The notes under the pieces: generated by a model
The model's database searches: none
Told to the model about the DNA's origin: nothing
What the model saw: only the letters and a program-made list of their open reading frames with translations
Part shown: positions 1 to 8,227 of the stretch, piece after piece
How positions within the stretch are numbered: position 1 is the stretch's first letter
Layout: the number at the start of each line of letters is the position of its first letter
Translations under genes and position numbers: made by a program
Source: Calothrix sp. MO_167.B42
GTDB lineage: Bacteria; Cyanobacteriota; Cyanobacteriia; Cyanobacteriales; Nostocaceae
Assembly: GCA_030065255.1 (NCBI GenBank)
Contig: JASJCX010000005.1
Location: 1 to 36,057 of the forward strand
Length of the DNA stretch: 36,057 nt
Direction: 5' to 3'

Positions 1-85
1 ATCCTGCGGAAAGCCCTCCGGGTTGCGCCAGTTGCTTTATGCCGGGAAACCCGTCCACCGCAATGGCTTACCGCTTCGCGTCTAA

Positions 86-130
86 TGCGTCTTTGCGCGA
101 ACTTAATTCATTCCTGGATTCAGCAACGCC
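86..130. repeat. Right end of a GGCGTTGCTGAAT-type inverted-repeat element
   Basis: These 45 bases match 6132-6176 exactly, which is the right end of a complete 112-bp element. The terminal inverted repeat CCTGGATTCAGCAACGCC ends at 130, directly against the stop codon of the neighbouring hydrolase at 131-133. Bases 1-85 do not match the 6065-6176 copy, and no left terminal repeat is visible. This is therefore either a longer relative cut by the window edge or a fragment. Confidence 0.7.
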
Positions 131-934
131 CTATTTTATAGTTGATTTATCTAAAAAATTCAGTATTTTTTCTGCCACAGCATGGGTTGATTCAATTAAT
201 AAACCATGTCCGCAATTTTCCATGAGGACTAATTGGGCATGGGAAATTAATTGTGTTAATTGCTCAGAAAATGTTACTGGGGTGAGAATATCCTGTTTAC
301 CTACCATCACCAAAGTCGGACAGGAAATCTCTGGGATTCTAGCTGAAGTGTCACTATGGAGAATGGCTTGACTTTGATGATATAGTGCTTGGGCGGTAGG
401 ACGAAAGGGGTAATTAATTGCCATTTGCAAAATTTGATTGATTGCTTGGGGAGTAGAAAGAAATTGCTCGGTGAATATCCAGGGTAATATGACTTTTTGA
501 TACTGTTGCCAATCCAATGTTTGCGGTAATTCTCCCCAGGTTTCGATGATGGTGTGGAATATGCTATTTGCCTGTGCCCAAGATGAAATTATGATTAAGT
601 TTTGCACTTTTTGGGGATAATTCAATGCCAATTCTTGGGCAATTTGACCCCCCATGGAGTGTCCAATTACACTGACCGAATCAATGTATAAATGTTCTAG
701 TAATGCCGACACGTCCCTAGCCATTTCCTGAATGGTGTAGGGTTTTGTAGGGGTAGAACTACGTCCCACTCCCCGGTTATCTACGCGAATCACCTGATAT
801 TTTGTAGTCAAATGGGGCATCATTAATGACCAGTAGGAATTGTCACAGGCAAACCCTGCTAGCAATAGTAAGGGTTTCCCTGTGCCACTAATGTTGTAAA
901 ACAATTCAATGTCATCGGCCTGAATTTTCGGCAT
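131..934 (-). CDS. Alpha/beta-fold hydrolase
   Basis: A 267-residue soluble protein with the classic alpha/beta-hydrolase layout. The nucleophile elbow is GHSMGGQ (Ser93), preceded by the HGX-like loop near residues 25-29. The likely catalytic Asp is Asp215 (VGKQDILTP) and the His is His243 (NCGHG). The length and the DNRGVGRSS segment near residues 52-60 are typical of small esterase or carboxylic-ester hydrolases in the broad family. The substrate cannot be read from sequence. There is no signal peptide, so it should be cytoplasmic. It starts at an ATG (MPKIQADD) and ends against a repeat element at 130. It is transcribed leftward, like the nitroreductase next to it, but about 200 bp of repeats separate them, so a shared operon is doubtful. 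Confidence 0.9.
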   Translation of the reverse strand: MPKIQADDIELFYNISGTGKPLLLLAGFACDNSYWSLMMPHLTTKYQVIRVDNRGVGRSSTPTKPYTIQEMARDVSALLEHLYIDSVSVIGHSMGGQIAQELALNYPQKVQNLIIISSWAQANSIFHTIIETWGELPQTLDWQQYQKVILPWIFTEQFLSTPQAINQILQMAINYPFRPTAQALYHQSQAILHSDTSARIPEISCPTLVMVGKQDILTPVTFSEQLTQLISHAQLVLMENCGHGLLIESTHAVAEKILNFLDKSTIK

Positions 935-1012
935 TATTCAGGAAATTTATTGTATAGCAATGGACGTATTGGTTATGACAGTATTGTTCGACTCAAGAAC
1001 TGTCACCGAAGA

Positions 1013-1127
1013 GGCAGGGGGCAGGGGGCAGGGGGCAGGGGGAGTGTGGGGAGTGTGGGAGGTTTAACCATCAACTATCAACTACCAACTACCAACTACC
1101 AACTACCAACTACTAACTGTCAACTAA
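1013..1127. repeat. Two short tandem-repeat arrays (STRR type)
   Basis: The first array, at about 1013-1040, is GGCAGGG repeated four times, followed by two GAGTGTGGG-like units. The second, at about 1071-1127, is a CAACTAC/CAACTAT heptamer repeated about six times with one degenerate unit. Heptamer arrays of this kind are well known in heterocystous cyanobacteria. This array ends five bases from the stop codon of the nitroreductase. The open frames across it are repeat-driven and are not called as genes. Confidence 0.85.
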
Positions 1128-1131
1128 ATAT

Positions 1132-1791
1132 CTAACTTTGATAAGGCTGATTAATTTTATCTATAAATACATTAGCAGATAATGGTAAACGGCCGGGATT
1201 GAGACGGGGTTGGGCAGCATAACCAACGGGAACTAAAACTGCGATCGCTAAATCTGTATCCGTTGCACCAATTACTTCTTTAACTTTATCTTCCATCCAG
1301 CCATTCATCAAGTTGGTAGATAAACCCAAGCTTTCGGCGGCCAAAACTAAATGGGTTGCTGCAATCATGGCATCTTTAACCGCGTACTCCCGTCGCTTAT
1401 CTCCCAATCCAGCTTGGAATTGAGGGATAGCAGTTTGAAAATAGTTGACTACTTCCTCGCTCCAAGCACCAGTTGCTAAACCTTGCTGTAAGATTTGTGG
1501 TAAGTCTTGTTCACCATGGGGTTCGGCTGCAAAGACAAAAGTGACAGGGGCTTGGATAATTTGTTGTTGATTGAAAGCCGCAGCAGATAAAGCTGATTTT
1601 TGCGCTTCATCTTCAACGATAACAATGCGCCAGTCTTGTAGGTTATAACTACTGGGTGCTGCAACGGTTAATTCCACTAATTTGTGCAGCAATTCTGGGG
1701 AAATAGGATCTGGCTTAAAATTTTTAATAGAACGACGCTGAATAATTGCACTGGGTACGTCTAAAGCCTGGGTTTGAGTAATTGGATTCAT
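1132..1791 (-). CDS. Nitroreductase-family flavoprotein
   Basis: A 219-residue protein of the nitroreductase superfamily: FMN-dependent, NAD(P)H-using oxidoreductases that usually work as homodimers in the cytoplasm. The N-terminal IIQRRSIKNF segment (residues 17-26) is the usual phosphate-binding arginine pair. APSSYNLQDWR (about residues 45-55) is the second FMN-contact motif (S-x-x-N-x-Q-x-W-R). The C-terminal VLVPVGYAAQP stretch is typical of the fold. The length is normal for the compact class. The physiological substrate (nitro compound, quinone, flavin or enal) cannot be inferred. The start is an ATG at 1789-1791. The 212-bp gap to the SpoIIM-like gene holds common intergenic repeat sequence (for example AACCGCAAAGGACGCAAAG near 1893), so it is probably a single-gene unit. 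Confidence 0.9.
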   Translation of the reverse strand: MNPITQTQALDVPSAIIQRRSIKNFKPDPISPELLHKLVELTVAAPSSYNLQDWRIVIVEDEAQKSALSAAAFNQQQIIQAPVTFVFAAEPHGEQDLPQILQQGLATGAWSEEVVNYFQTAIPQFQAGLGDKRREYAVKDAMIAATHLVLAAESLGLSTNLMNGWMEDKVKEVIGATDTDLAIAVLVPVGYAAQPRLNPGRLPLSANVFIDKINQPYQS

Positions 1792-1989
1792 GAGTTTCCT
1801 GATTTATCATGTTCACCAAGTACCAATCCTATCAGTGATGGACAATTATGAATTTGTAATTCGTAATAAAAAAGCCAATTTGACTTGATTAACCGCAAAG
1901 GACGCAAAGTACACAAACAAAGAAGAAAATAGGAGAATAATAAATTTAGCGCAGCTTCACAAAGAAATGGTATTGTAAAGTTTCGCTCC

Positions 1990-2010
1990 TTAACTCTTAA
2001 CTCTTAACTC
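1990..2010. repeat. TTAACTC heptamer array overlapping a stop codon
   Basis: Three perfect copies of TTAACTC stand in a row. The last unit (2004-2010) contains the TAA stop codon, and most of the final serine codon, of the SpoIIM-family gene read on the minus strand. The array therefore reaches into the 3' end of that coding region. Confidence 0.8.
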
Positions 2011-2960
2011 CCTTTCCGGCGATTACAATAAGCCACTAACAACACAAACAAAACCATCCCTACTAAGTACTTAAGGGCATCGGGTACATTCGGATTAGGG
2101 GAGAAAAACCCTTCAATCAAACCTGCCATAAGTAGCATGGGTACAATCCCAAATACTAATTGCACAGCTTGGGAACCATAGAACTTCAAAGCATCAATGC
2201 GGCGATATTTACCAGGAAATAATATCCCTCTACCAATTAAAAAGCCCGCCCCCCCAGCAAAAAAGATTGCAGGTAACTCCAAGGAACCGTGGGGGAAAAC
2301 AAAGGCCCAAAATGGGTAAGCCAAATTGTTTTGTCCTACGAGAGTACCAACCGCACCAATTAATACACCATTGTAAAATAGCAAAAATGCTGTGTACAAA
2401 CCCGCAGTAATCCCACCAGCCACAGCACCAAAGGAAACAGATAGGTTATTGGTGGTAATTTGACTAGATGCTAGGGGTTCTATACCCACAATGGAACCCA
2501 TCCATAATTCTTGGCGATCGCGTACCTGGGAAATCATACTTTCTGGTACAATCAAAGACATAAAGGTGGGGTCACTCCATGCATACCACCAAGCAATTAA
2601 CGCCCCCACCAAAAATAATGCCGTGGCTAGGGCAATATAGACAAAAGTTTGTTGCACCAGAGCAGGTAATCCCCACTGGTAAAACTTTACCACCCCTTGC
2701 CATTCTTGTTTGCGAGAACCTTGGTATATTTGACTATAGGCGCGAGTTGTTAGGGATTGCAAATTTTGTACTAAAATATTGCCTACCTTTTGGGTACGGG
2801 CACGGGCCAAATCTCCAGCAACGGAACGATATAAACTGGCTAATTCCCTGATTTTTGCAGAACCCAGGGACTTGAAACCTTTTTTTTCTACTTGTCTTAA
2901 TAAACTATCCAAACTTTGCCAATTTGGCTCTCGCCGTGCAATCCAACGTTGAATATTCAT
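2004..2960 (-). CDS. SpoIIM/DUF95-family integral membrane protein
   Basis: A 318-residue membrane protein of the stage II sporulation protein M family, which is widespread outside sporulating bacteria and of unknown molecular function. A soluble helical N-terminus with arginine-rich helices (about residues 1-90) is followed by roughly five hydrophobic helices (about 105-128, 175-210, 215-222, 230-250 and 265-312). The conserved PHGSLELP segment (223-230) is a hallmark of the family. It starts with ATG at 2958-2960, 107 bp from the divergently transcribed membrane gene at 3068, so the two probably share a promoter region. The RDD-family gene lies further on at 4105, and SpoIIM and RDD proteins are recurrent neighbours in bacteria. 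Its stop codon lies inside a heptamer array. Confidence 0.9.
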   Translation of the reverse strand: MNIQRWIARREPNWQSLDSLLRQVEKKGFKSLGSAKIRELASLYRSVAGDLARARTQKVGNILVQNLQSLTTRAYSQIYQGSRKQEWQGVVKFYQWGLPALVQQTFVYIALATALFLVGALIAWWYAWSDPTFMSLIVPESMISQVRDRQELWMGSIVGIEPLASSQITTNNLSVSFGAVAGGITAGLYTAFLLFYNGVLIGAVGTLVGQNNLAYPFWAFVFPHGSLELPAIFFAGGAGFLIGRGILFPGKYRRIDALKFYGSQAVQLVFGIVPMLLMAGLIEGFFSPNPNVPDALKYLVGMVLFVLLVAYCNRRKGS

Positions 2961-3067
2961 ATACTTTTGGGAATACTGAGTATAACTTAATTTAAAATAA
3001 CTGCAAATTCATCTACTTTCATAATGCCTGAATTACAGCATTTTATTCAAAAGGAGTCTCGGATTTT

Positions 3068-3922
3068 ATGTCATTTAGTCCCAACCCTTCTAGTTCCTTG
3101 CAACCCTTAAGTATTGGTAATGTTGTCAGTGCTGGGATACGACTTTATCGTTCCCATTTTAAACAATACTTATGTTTGACTTTACAATCATTCTTGTGGT
3201 TTTTAATCCCAATTTATGGATGGGCAAAGGCATTCACCATTAATGCTATGATTTCTCGGTTAGCTTTCGCTGAATTGATTAATCAACCAGAAAGTGAAAA
3301 AGACTGCCGGAGTGAATTAAACTCTCGGATATGGAACTTTCTAGTTACCCAAATATTAGTAGGATTAATGATTTTTGGGGTTAATTTACTTATCTCTATA
3401 CTAAGAAATATTATTATTGGTGTTGCTAATCAACCTTCCATTCGCAATCCTATAGTCTCTTTTTTGGTGGTGATAGTAGCACAATTGGGGGGTTATATTG
3501 CCTATCTGTGGTTTTATGCCCGGGTTTTTCTACCGGAATTGCCCATGGCGGTGGAAAATACCTTAGATGCAGGACAAGCAATTGCTCGCAGTTGGGAATT
3601 AACCAAGGGTAATGTCTGGCGCTTACAAGCGATTATTTTTGTGGCATCCTTAATTACTATTCCTTTAGTAGTTATTGCTGGCATCCCTTTTATTATTGCG
3701 ATGATATCAATTAGTACAATAATTGTCACTAATCCAGATGCGATGACTAACCCAGCCATATTGAATTCTTTCTTTCTGTCGATCATAATTGGCATTGTTC
3801 TGATGTTATTAGTTAATGCCATAATTAATCCTTTTTGGCAAGCAATTAAAGCAGTTATTTACTACGATTTAAGGGCTAGGCGAGAAGGACTAGGTTTACA
3901 ATTGCGCGATCGCAAAATTTAA
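3068..3922 (+). CDS. Polytopic membrane protein, DUF975/GDPD-membrane-domain-like
   Basis: A 284-residue protein rich in hydrophobic helices (about residues 45-68, 95-118, 125-152, 185-215 and 235-262). The segments LSIGNVVSAGIRLYRSHFKQY near the N-terminus and LDAGQAIARSWELTKGNVW near residues 167-185 resemble the repeated amphipathic motif of uncharacterised membrane proteins related to the glycerophosphodiester phosphodiesterase membrane domain. No catalytic motif is visible, so no activity is proposed. It starts at ATG 3068 with an AGGAG ribosome site about 15 bases upstream (AAAAGGAGTC). It diverges from the SpoIIM-like gene and is followed after 182 bp by an RDD protein. The three together look like a small membrane-protein neighbourhood. 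Confidence 0.75.
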   Translation: MSFSPNPSSSLQPLSIGNVVSAGIRLYRSHFKQYLCLTLQSFLWFLIPIYGWAKAFTINAMISRLAFAELINQPESEKDCRSELNSRIWNFLVTQILVGLMIFGVNLLISILRNIIIGVANQPSIRNPIVSFLVVIVAQLGGYIAYLWFYARVFLPELPMAVENTLDAGQAIARSWELTKGNVWRLQAIIFVASLITIPLVVIAGIPFIIAMISISTIIVTNPDAMTNPAILNSFFLSIIIGIVLMLLVNAIINPFWQAIKAVIYYDLRARREGLGLQLRDRKI

Positions 3923-4104
3923 AATCATACTGATAAAAACCCCAACAAATACCCAAACGAAGTAAAACAAGAGTAAGAAGGAGAAGAAATTTAAATAATT
4001 TTGAATCAGGGCTAGGGGTTGGCTCTATTACTTGGGATTACTAATAGATAAAATAAATTCATACCTACACATAGAAATGTATAACATCATATATATTCAA
4101 AACA

Positions 4105-4890
4105 ATGCACATTTTTAACCGAGTTAAACATCAAACACCAGAAAGCGTAGAATTGGAATTTATTCTGGCAGGAATTGGTAGTCGTGCCTGGGCATTGTTA
4201 ATTGATTATCATATTTTAGGACTGTCTCTAGTTGTATTATTTGTTCTCTGGGTAACACTAGTTACCCAGTTAATGGAATTGTTGAATAACCAAAGTGTTT
4301 TTCTTTGGTTATATGCGATTTTTCTGATTATTAACTACTTTATTTATACAGGATATTTTGTCTTTTTTGAAACCCTATGGCAAGGTCAAACACCAGGTAA
4401 GCGGATTGCAAAAATTCGAGTTATTCGTGAAGATGGTAGACCTGTAGGTTTGCAACAATCAGCACTAAGAGCATTACTACGTCCTATTGATGATACCTTA
4501 TTTTTAGGAGCATTTTTGATTCTGCTCAACCGCAAAGAAAAGCGCCTGGGAGATATTTTAGCTGGTACTTTAGTGATTCAAACCCAGACTCCTGCCAGCA
4601 AGAAAGCCACTTTATCCTTGTCTGAGCGATCGCAATCTCTAGCGGTCGAGTTACTAAAAATAGGCGATTTTACCCAAATGTTACCAGATGACTTTGCAAT
4701 TATCCGTGAATATTTACAACGGAGAGAGCAAATGACAGCTAAAGCCAGAGCTAAATTAAGTTTAGAGTTAGAAGAACAAATACAAGCAATTTTAAAGATA
4801 GAACAGCTACCTGGGCCAGCTTCTTCAGATATCTTTTTAGAAGCTGTTTATGTAGCTTATCAACAACAATCTCCAGATTTTAATTATTAA
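4105..4890 (+). CDS. RDD-family membrane protein
   Basis: A 261-residue protein with an N-terminal RDD domain (about residues 20-155). The conserved Arg and Asp lie in GSRAWALLIDYHILG. Three hydrophobic helices follow (about 35-57, 68-92 and 130-142). The GQTPGKRIAKIRVI segment before the last helix and the LGDILAGTLVI end are typical of the family. The C-terminal 100 residues are hydrophilic and helical and look cytoplasmic. Some RDD proteins are implicated in ion transport, but that cannot be assumed here. Proximity to the SpoIIM-like gene is a known genomic association. The ATG at 4105 is the natural start because the domain begins shortly after it. Confidence 0.9.
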   Translation: MHIFNRVKHQTPESVELEFILAGIGSRAWALLIDYHILGLSLVVLFVLWVTLVTQLMELLNNQSVFLWLYAIFLIINYFIYTGYFVFFETLWQGQTPGKRIAKIRVIREDGRPVGLQQSALRALLRPIDDTLFLGAFLILLNRKEKRLGDILAGTLVIQTQTPASKKATLSLSERSQSLAVELLKIGDFTQMLPDDFAIIREYLQRREQMTAKARAKLSLELEEQIQAILKIEQLPGPASSDIFLEAVYVAYQQQSPDFNY

Positions 4891-4960
4891 TTAGATGTAT
4901 CAGGGTGTGCAAACATTGTATTTTTTTATTTCATCAAATATAGAAAATTAGAGTATAAAT

Positions 4961-5902
4961 ATGTATCAGCCATTAGTAACCATCGGAATTTGCACATTCA
5001 ATAGATTTGAAAGTTTATGTAAGTATAGTCTTCCGGCAATAGAACAACTTATTTATTCCAACTATGAAGTCATAATTGTTGATGATTGTTCAACTGATAA
5101 AACTCAACAAATTCTTGGTGAATATCAGCATAAAATTAATCAATTATCTGTTCTCCGGAACGAAAAAAATCGAGGACTCCCTTATTCCAGAAACAAAATT
5201 CTTGAAAATGCCAAAGGAAAAATTATTGTATTTACGGATGATGATGTCAGCATTTTTCCTGACTGCTTAAATGAAATTGTGAAAGTTTATGAGCAAGATT
5301 CTGAAGTTTTATTTATTTGGGGCGGGGTGTACCAATGTCATGGTTCATGGGATCGAGATCAACTGACATTTGGAAGTGGTAGTTTATTTTCAATTAGGCG
5401 TATAGTCGCTGAACACTTTCGTTTTGACACTAATATTCGTTACTTCAATACCTATGGTTGTGAAGAACATGATTTTGCTCGACGGGTGCAACGAGAGCAA
5501 GCCAAAATAGTCAAAATTGCAGCAGTCAAGGCAAATCATTATCAAGCCCCTGCTAAAGACAGAGCATGGCGAGGTTTAGGAGGAAATCTGAATTATCTTT
5601 ATGAAAAAGTTAAACGAGGTTCTATTTTCGAGTATTATAAGTCAATTCTAATTGGACTTCCTTATGCCATTCAACGTTTGGTTTTAAATTATCCTACCCA
5701 AGGAAAATCTGATAAAAATGCTTATCAAGAAGCAGTTAATTCATTTCACCAAGTGCTTATTCTCCTGAAAAATAGAAAATTTTTACTTGCAAGTAAATAC
5801 TTATTTTATGTCATGGCTGATATTCCTATTAAGGCAATGATTAGGAAAAGGATAGAAGCAAAACAGATACATGGTTTTTCTGAGTATTTACACAAGTGCT
5901 AA
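4961..5902 (+). CDS. Family 2 glycosyltransferase
   Basis: A 313-residue GT-A-fold glycosyltransferase. The N-terminal PLVTIGICTFNR strand, the nucleotide-binding VIIVDDCSTD (about residues 37-46) and the metal-binding IIVFTDDDVSIFP (about 88-100) are the standard GT2 motifs. A CEEHDFARRV segment near 168-177 is the usual ED-type acceptor/catalytic region. No membrane helix is evident except a weak hydrophobic patch near the C-terminus. Donor and acceptor sugars are unknown. It is 70 bp downstream of the RDD gene on the same strand but 3.4 kb from the polysaccharide cluster and in the opposite orientation, so a role in that pathway is not demonstrated. Codon use is AT-rich, like the distant cluster. 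Confidence 0.9.
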   Translation: MYQPLVTIGICTFNRFESLCKYSLPAIEQLIYSNYEVIIVDDCSTDKTQQILGEYQHKINQLSVLRNEKNRGLPYSRNKILENAKGKIIVFTDDDVSIFPDCLNEIVKVYEQDSEVLFIWGGVYQCHGSWDRDQLTFGSGSLFSIRRIVAEHFRFDTNIRYFNTYGCEEHDFARRVQREQAKIVKIAAVKANHYQAPAKDRAWRGLGGNLNYLYEKVKRGSIFEYYKSILIGLPYAIQRLVLNYPTQGKSDKNAYQEAVNSFHQVLILLKNRKFLLASKYLFYVMADIPIKAMIRKRIEAKQIHGFSEYLHKC

Positions 5903-6005
5903 TTATAGCCTTAAGCGCAAGTAATAAGTAATAAATAATAAGTAAGTAATCAATTTACTGTTCATAGGTTTGAGCCTGAGGGTTTTAGGGGTTTGAAAAC
6001 ACGTC

Positions 6006-6064
6006 CTAGCGTCATAACGCACCCTACAAATACCTAATTTCTTTCAATATTCAAACCGGATTCC
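6006..6064. repeat. Right half of repeat family 1 (GCACCCTAC...GGATTCC)
   Basis: These 59 bases closely match the right half of the complete family-1 element (8344-8401), differing by about one substitution and a short run-length change. The family-1 end is split here: the 112-bp element at 6065-6176 is inserted inside it, and the terminal CGGATTCCTATA resumes at 6177-6188. The left half of family 1 is not recognisable upstream. Bases 5919-5950 hold degenerate TAATAAG heptamers. Apart from these repeats and the element at 6324-6427, the 564-bp gap 5903-6466 shows nothing gene-like. Confidence 0.8.
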
Positions 6065-6176
6065 GGCGTTGCTGAATGGAAGTATGAATTTACATTTTTC
6101 GATATTATTGAAGAACCATTCTTTGCGCCTTTGCGTCTTTGCGCGAACTTAATTCATTCCTGGATTCAGCAACGCC
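6065..6176. mobile_element. 112-bp MITE-like element with 8-bp target duplication
   Basis: The ends are inverted: GGCGTTGCTGAAT on the left and ATTCAGCAACGCC on the right. The element is flanked on both sides by the same 8 bases, CGGATTCC (6057-6064 and 6177-6184), the signature of a transposition event. It has no coding capacity, so it must have been moved in trans by an unidentified transposase. The uninterrupted target is seen in the related repeat at 8387-8404. Related ends occur at 86-130 and at 23394-23407. Confidence 0.85.
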
Positions 6177-6323
6177 CGGATTCCTATATAATTGATATTC
6201 ATACGCCTTATTATGAATTAAAAATCCACTAGCTATATCAACTCTTTCAGCCTCCACTCCAACCTTCATTTCTAACTATATGAACGAGACTACGTTGTTC
6301 CAGCTTCTAATTCACATCAGCCG

Positions 6324-6427
6324 TATAGTATTTCCTATCCCCTCTCCTTAATAAGGAGAGAAAAGATAAAGCTATGCTTTATCGGGGTGAGGTTAATCCA
6401 TACCTCACTAGGCTCAGAAACGCTATA
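6324..6427. repeat. TATAGC-type inverted-repeat element upstream of phnD
   Basis: The left end TATAGTATTTCCTA (6324) and the right end CAGAAACGCTATA (to 6427) form imperfect terminal repeats. Inside is a palindrome, CTCTCCTTA-A-TAAGGAGAG (6342-6360), and an AAAGC/GCTTT hairpin (about 6367-6381). The right end matches the 63-bp element at 9288-9350 almost exactly over about 20 bases. The element covers the open frame upstream of the true phnD start, which argues against the longer start at 6374. Confidence 0.7.
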
Positions 6428-6466
6428 GATACTCACAAATTCCCCCAGAATATCAAATTAACTTCT

Positions 6467-7375
6467 ATGCATCGCCGCAATTTATTAACTACTTTACTAG
6501 TCCTACTGCCCATTTTATCCGCTTGCCAACAACCTAATTCTATATCTAACAATTCTTCTGTAACCAATGGGACAAAAAAAGAAATTCTCATTGGATTAAT
6601 TCCCGCAGAAAGCAAAGCAGAGATCGAAAAACAATTCGATCCCATGCGAAAATACTTACAGAAAAAAGTGGGAATACCTGTAAAAATTTTTGCAGCCACT
6701 AACTATGCAGGGGTGGTGGAAGCAATGAGCCGGGATAAAATTGATGTTGCTTGGTTTGGTCCTTTATCCTACGTTTTAGCTGAAAAAGAAGCTGGTGCAG
6801 AAGCTTTTGCTGTAGGGGTAAGAAAAATTAATGGTAAATCTACTTATAAGAGTATATATGTTGTCCCTGGTGATTCTAATATCCAATCTATTAAGGATCT
6901 CAAAGGTAAAAACGTTGCTTTTGTTTCTCCAACTTCCACTAGCGGGGGTTTAGTTCCTACTTATCTAATCAAGAAGGAAACTGGTAAAATGCCAGAGGAG
7001 TTTTTTGGTAATCTAAGTTACGTAGGTGGTCATGATGCTGCGGAGCTAGCAGTTAAAAATAAGACTGTTGATGCGGCAGCAGATAGTGATATTACTTATA
7101 ATAAAATGATCAAAAATGGTCAGATTACCAAAGAAAGTAATCGGATTATTGCTGAGTCTGAGCCATTACCAGGCTTACCTTTAGCCTACCGCAAGGAACT
7201 AGATCCCTCCCTCAAGCAAAAAATAAAAGATGCCTTCTTGAATGCCCATAAAGATATTCAAGTGACTGGATACGGAGAATTGTTACGTTATGAAGAAGCT
7301 AAGTCCCAGGATTATCAAATAATTAGTGATATGATTCAAGAGCTTGGTTTACAACGCCAAGATGTTTTGAAATAG
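6467..7375 (+). CDS. phnD: Phosphonate/phosphite-type ABC transporter substrate-binding lipoprotein
   Basis: A 302-residue PhnD-family periplasmic binding protein for phosphonate, phosphite or related oxyanions. The chosen start is ATG 6467. It gives a lipoprotein signal (two Arg, a hydrophobic core, then the lipobox LSAC with Cys20). An upstream in-frame start at 6374 would add 31 residues encoded by a repeat element and would bury the signal. Family landmarks are IGLIPAES near the N-terminus, VAWFGPLSYVLA, VAFVSPTSTSGGLVPTYL (the oxyanion-binding Ser/Thr segment) and DAAADSDITYNKM. The ligand cannot be separated between phosphonate and phosphite by eye. Two permease genes follow, the first after 31 bp. 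No ATPase gene accompanies them. No Pho box was recognised. Confidence 0.9.
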   Translation: MHRRNLLTTLLVLLPILSACQQPNSISNNSSVTNGTKKEILIGLIPAESKAEIEKQFDPMRKYLQKKVGIPVKIFAATNYAGVVEAMSRDKIDVAWFGPLSYVLAEKEAGAEAFAVGVRKINGKSTYKSIYVVPGDSNIQSIKDLKGKNVAFVSPTSTSGGLVPTYLIKKETGKMPEEFFGNLSYVGGHDAAELAVKNKTVDAAADSDITYNKMIKNGQITKESNRIIAESEPLPGLPLAYRKELDPSLKQKIKDAFLNAHKDIQVTGYGELLRYEEAKSQDYQIISDMIQELGLQRQDVLK

Positions 7376-7406
7376 TCAATATCTTAGCAGATGGAAAAGT
7401 GAGAAC

Positions 7407-8204
7407 TTGAGGGGATTAATCTGGCGCTTTCCGACTAAAAATGGTTTACCACCCTTATCAATCATCCTGATTGTAGTTCCTGTCATGTCAATATTATTAT
7501 TGACGGCTCCAGTGGTGGAAATAAATCTAGAAAGATTATGGTTATCTCCAGGTAAGTTATTCCAATTTTTACTGAATTGGTTAACATTTCCCGATTGGCA
7601 ATACTTACCGACGTTAGCCATGAAGTTATGGGAAACCCTACAAATAGCGGTGTTATCAACATTTTTCTCTCTATTTTTCAGCCTACCCATGGGAATACTG
7701 GCTGCTAAAAACACCACACCCCATTCCCTCATCTATCATCTTAGTCGTAATCTCTTGAGTTTAATACGTACTTTACCAGAATTATTATGGGCATTGGTGT
7801 TTGTATCTGCATTGGGTATGGGAGCCTTACCTGGTGTCATGGCATTAATTTTTGTTACCACAGGTTTCTTCGGTAAATTAGTAGCGGAAAGTTTGGAAGT
7901 GGTTGAGAATCAAGCTATTACCGGAATACAAGCCACTGGTGCGAGTCAGCTACAAATATTACTCTTTGGGATTTTTCCCCAAGCATTACCAGATTTGATT
8001 GCTACTTTACTATATGTCCTAGACCATAACATCCGTGCTGCAACAATTTTAGGTATTGTGGGGGCTGGGGGTATTGGCTTTGATTTAGTCGAAAACATCC
8101 GACTTTTTAACTACAGTCGTCTGATGTTAATTCTCTTGGCAATTTACCTATTGGTAACTATTTTCGATCGCTGCTCTAATATAATACGCGATCGCATTAT
8201 TTAA
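7407..8204 (+). CDS. phnE: Phosphonate-type ABC transporter permease (first copy)
   Basis: A 265-residue inner-membrane permease with about six helices. It has the ABC permease EAA-loop pattern at ITGIQATGASQLQILLFGIFP and the PhnE-typical IVGAGGIGFDLVENI stretch. The start is read as TTG 7407, since there is no in-frame ATG between the phnD stop and the first helix; ATG 7485 would remove most of the first membrane segment. The gap of 31 bp to phnD indicates co-transcription. The stop at 8202-8204 runs directly into TAAGTAA heptamers, followed by a 177-bp inverted-repeat element that separates it from the second permease. Confidence 0.88.
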   Translation: MRGLIWRFPTKNGLPPLSIILIVVPVMSILLLTAPVVEINLERLWLSPGKLFQFLLNWLTFPDWQYLPTLAMKLWETLQIAVLSTFFSLFFSLPMGILAAKNTTPHSLIYHLSRNLLSLIRTLPELLWALVFVSALGMGALPGVMALIFVTTGFFGKLVAESLEVVENQAITGIQATGASQLQILLFGIFPQALPDLIATLLYVLDHNIRAATILGIVGAGGIGFDLVENIRLFNYSRLMLILLAIYLLVTIFDRCSNIIRDRII

Positions 8205-8227
8205 TTAAGTAATAAGTAATAAGTAAT
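8205..8227. repeat. TAAGTAA heptamer array after the first permease
   Basis: About three TAAGTAA-type heptamers begin immediately after the stop codon of the first permease and end at the left boundary of the inverted-repeat element at 8228. Confidence 0.65.

Noticed and set aside
1013-1127. CRISPR array
   Set aside because: Units are 7 bp with no spacers; this is a tandem short repeat.
950-1135. 61-codon plus-strand open frame
   Set aside because: Its sequence is produced by two tandem-repeat arrays (GGAGGRG and NYQLPTT runs), not by a gene.
7376-7732. 118-codon minus-strand open frame over phnE
   Set aside because: Antisense shadow of the first permease gene; no recognisable domain.
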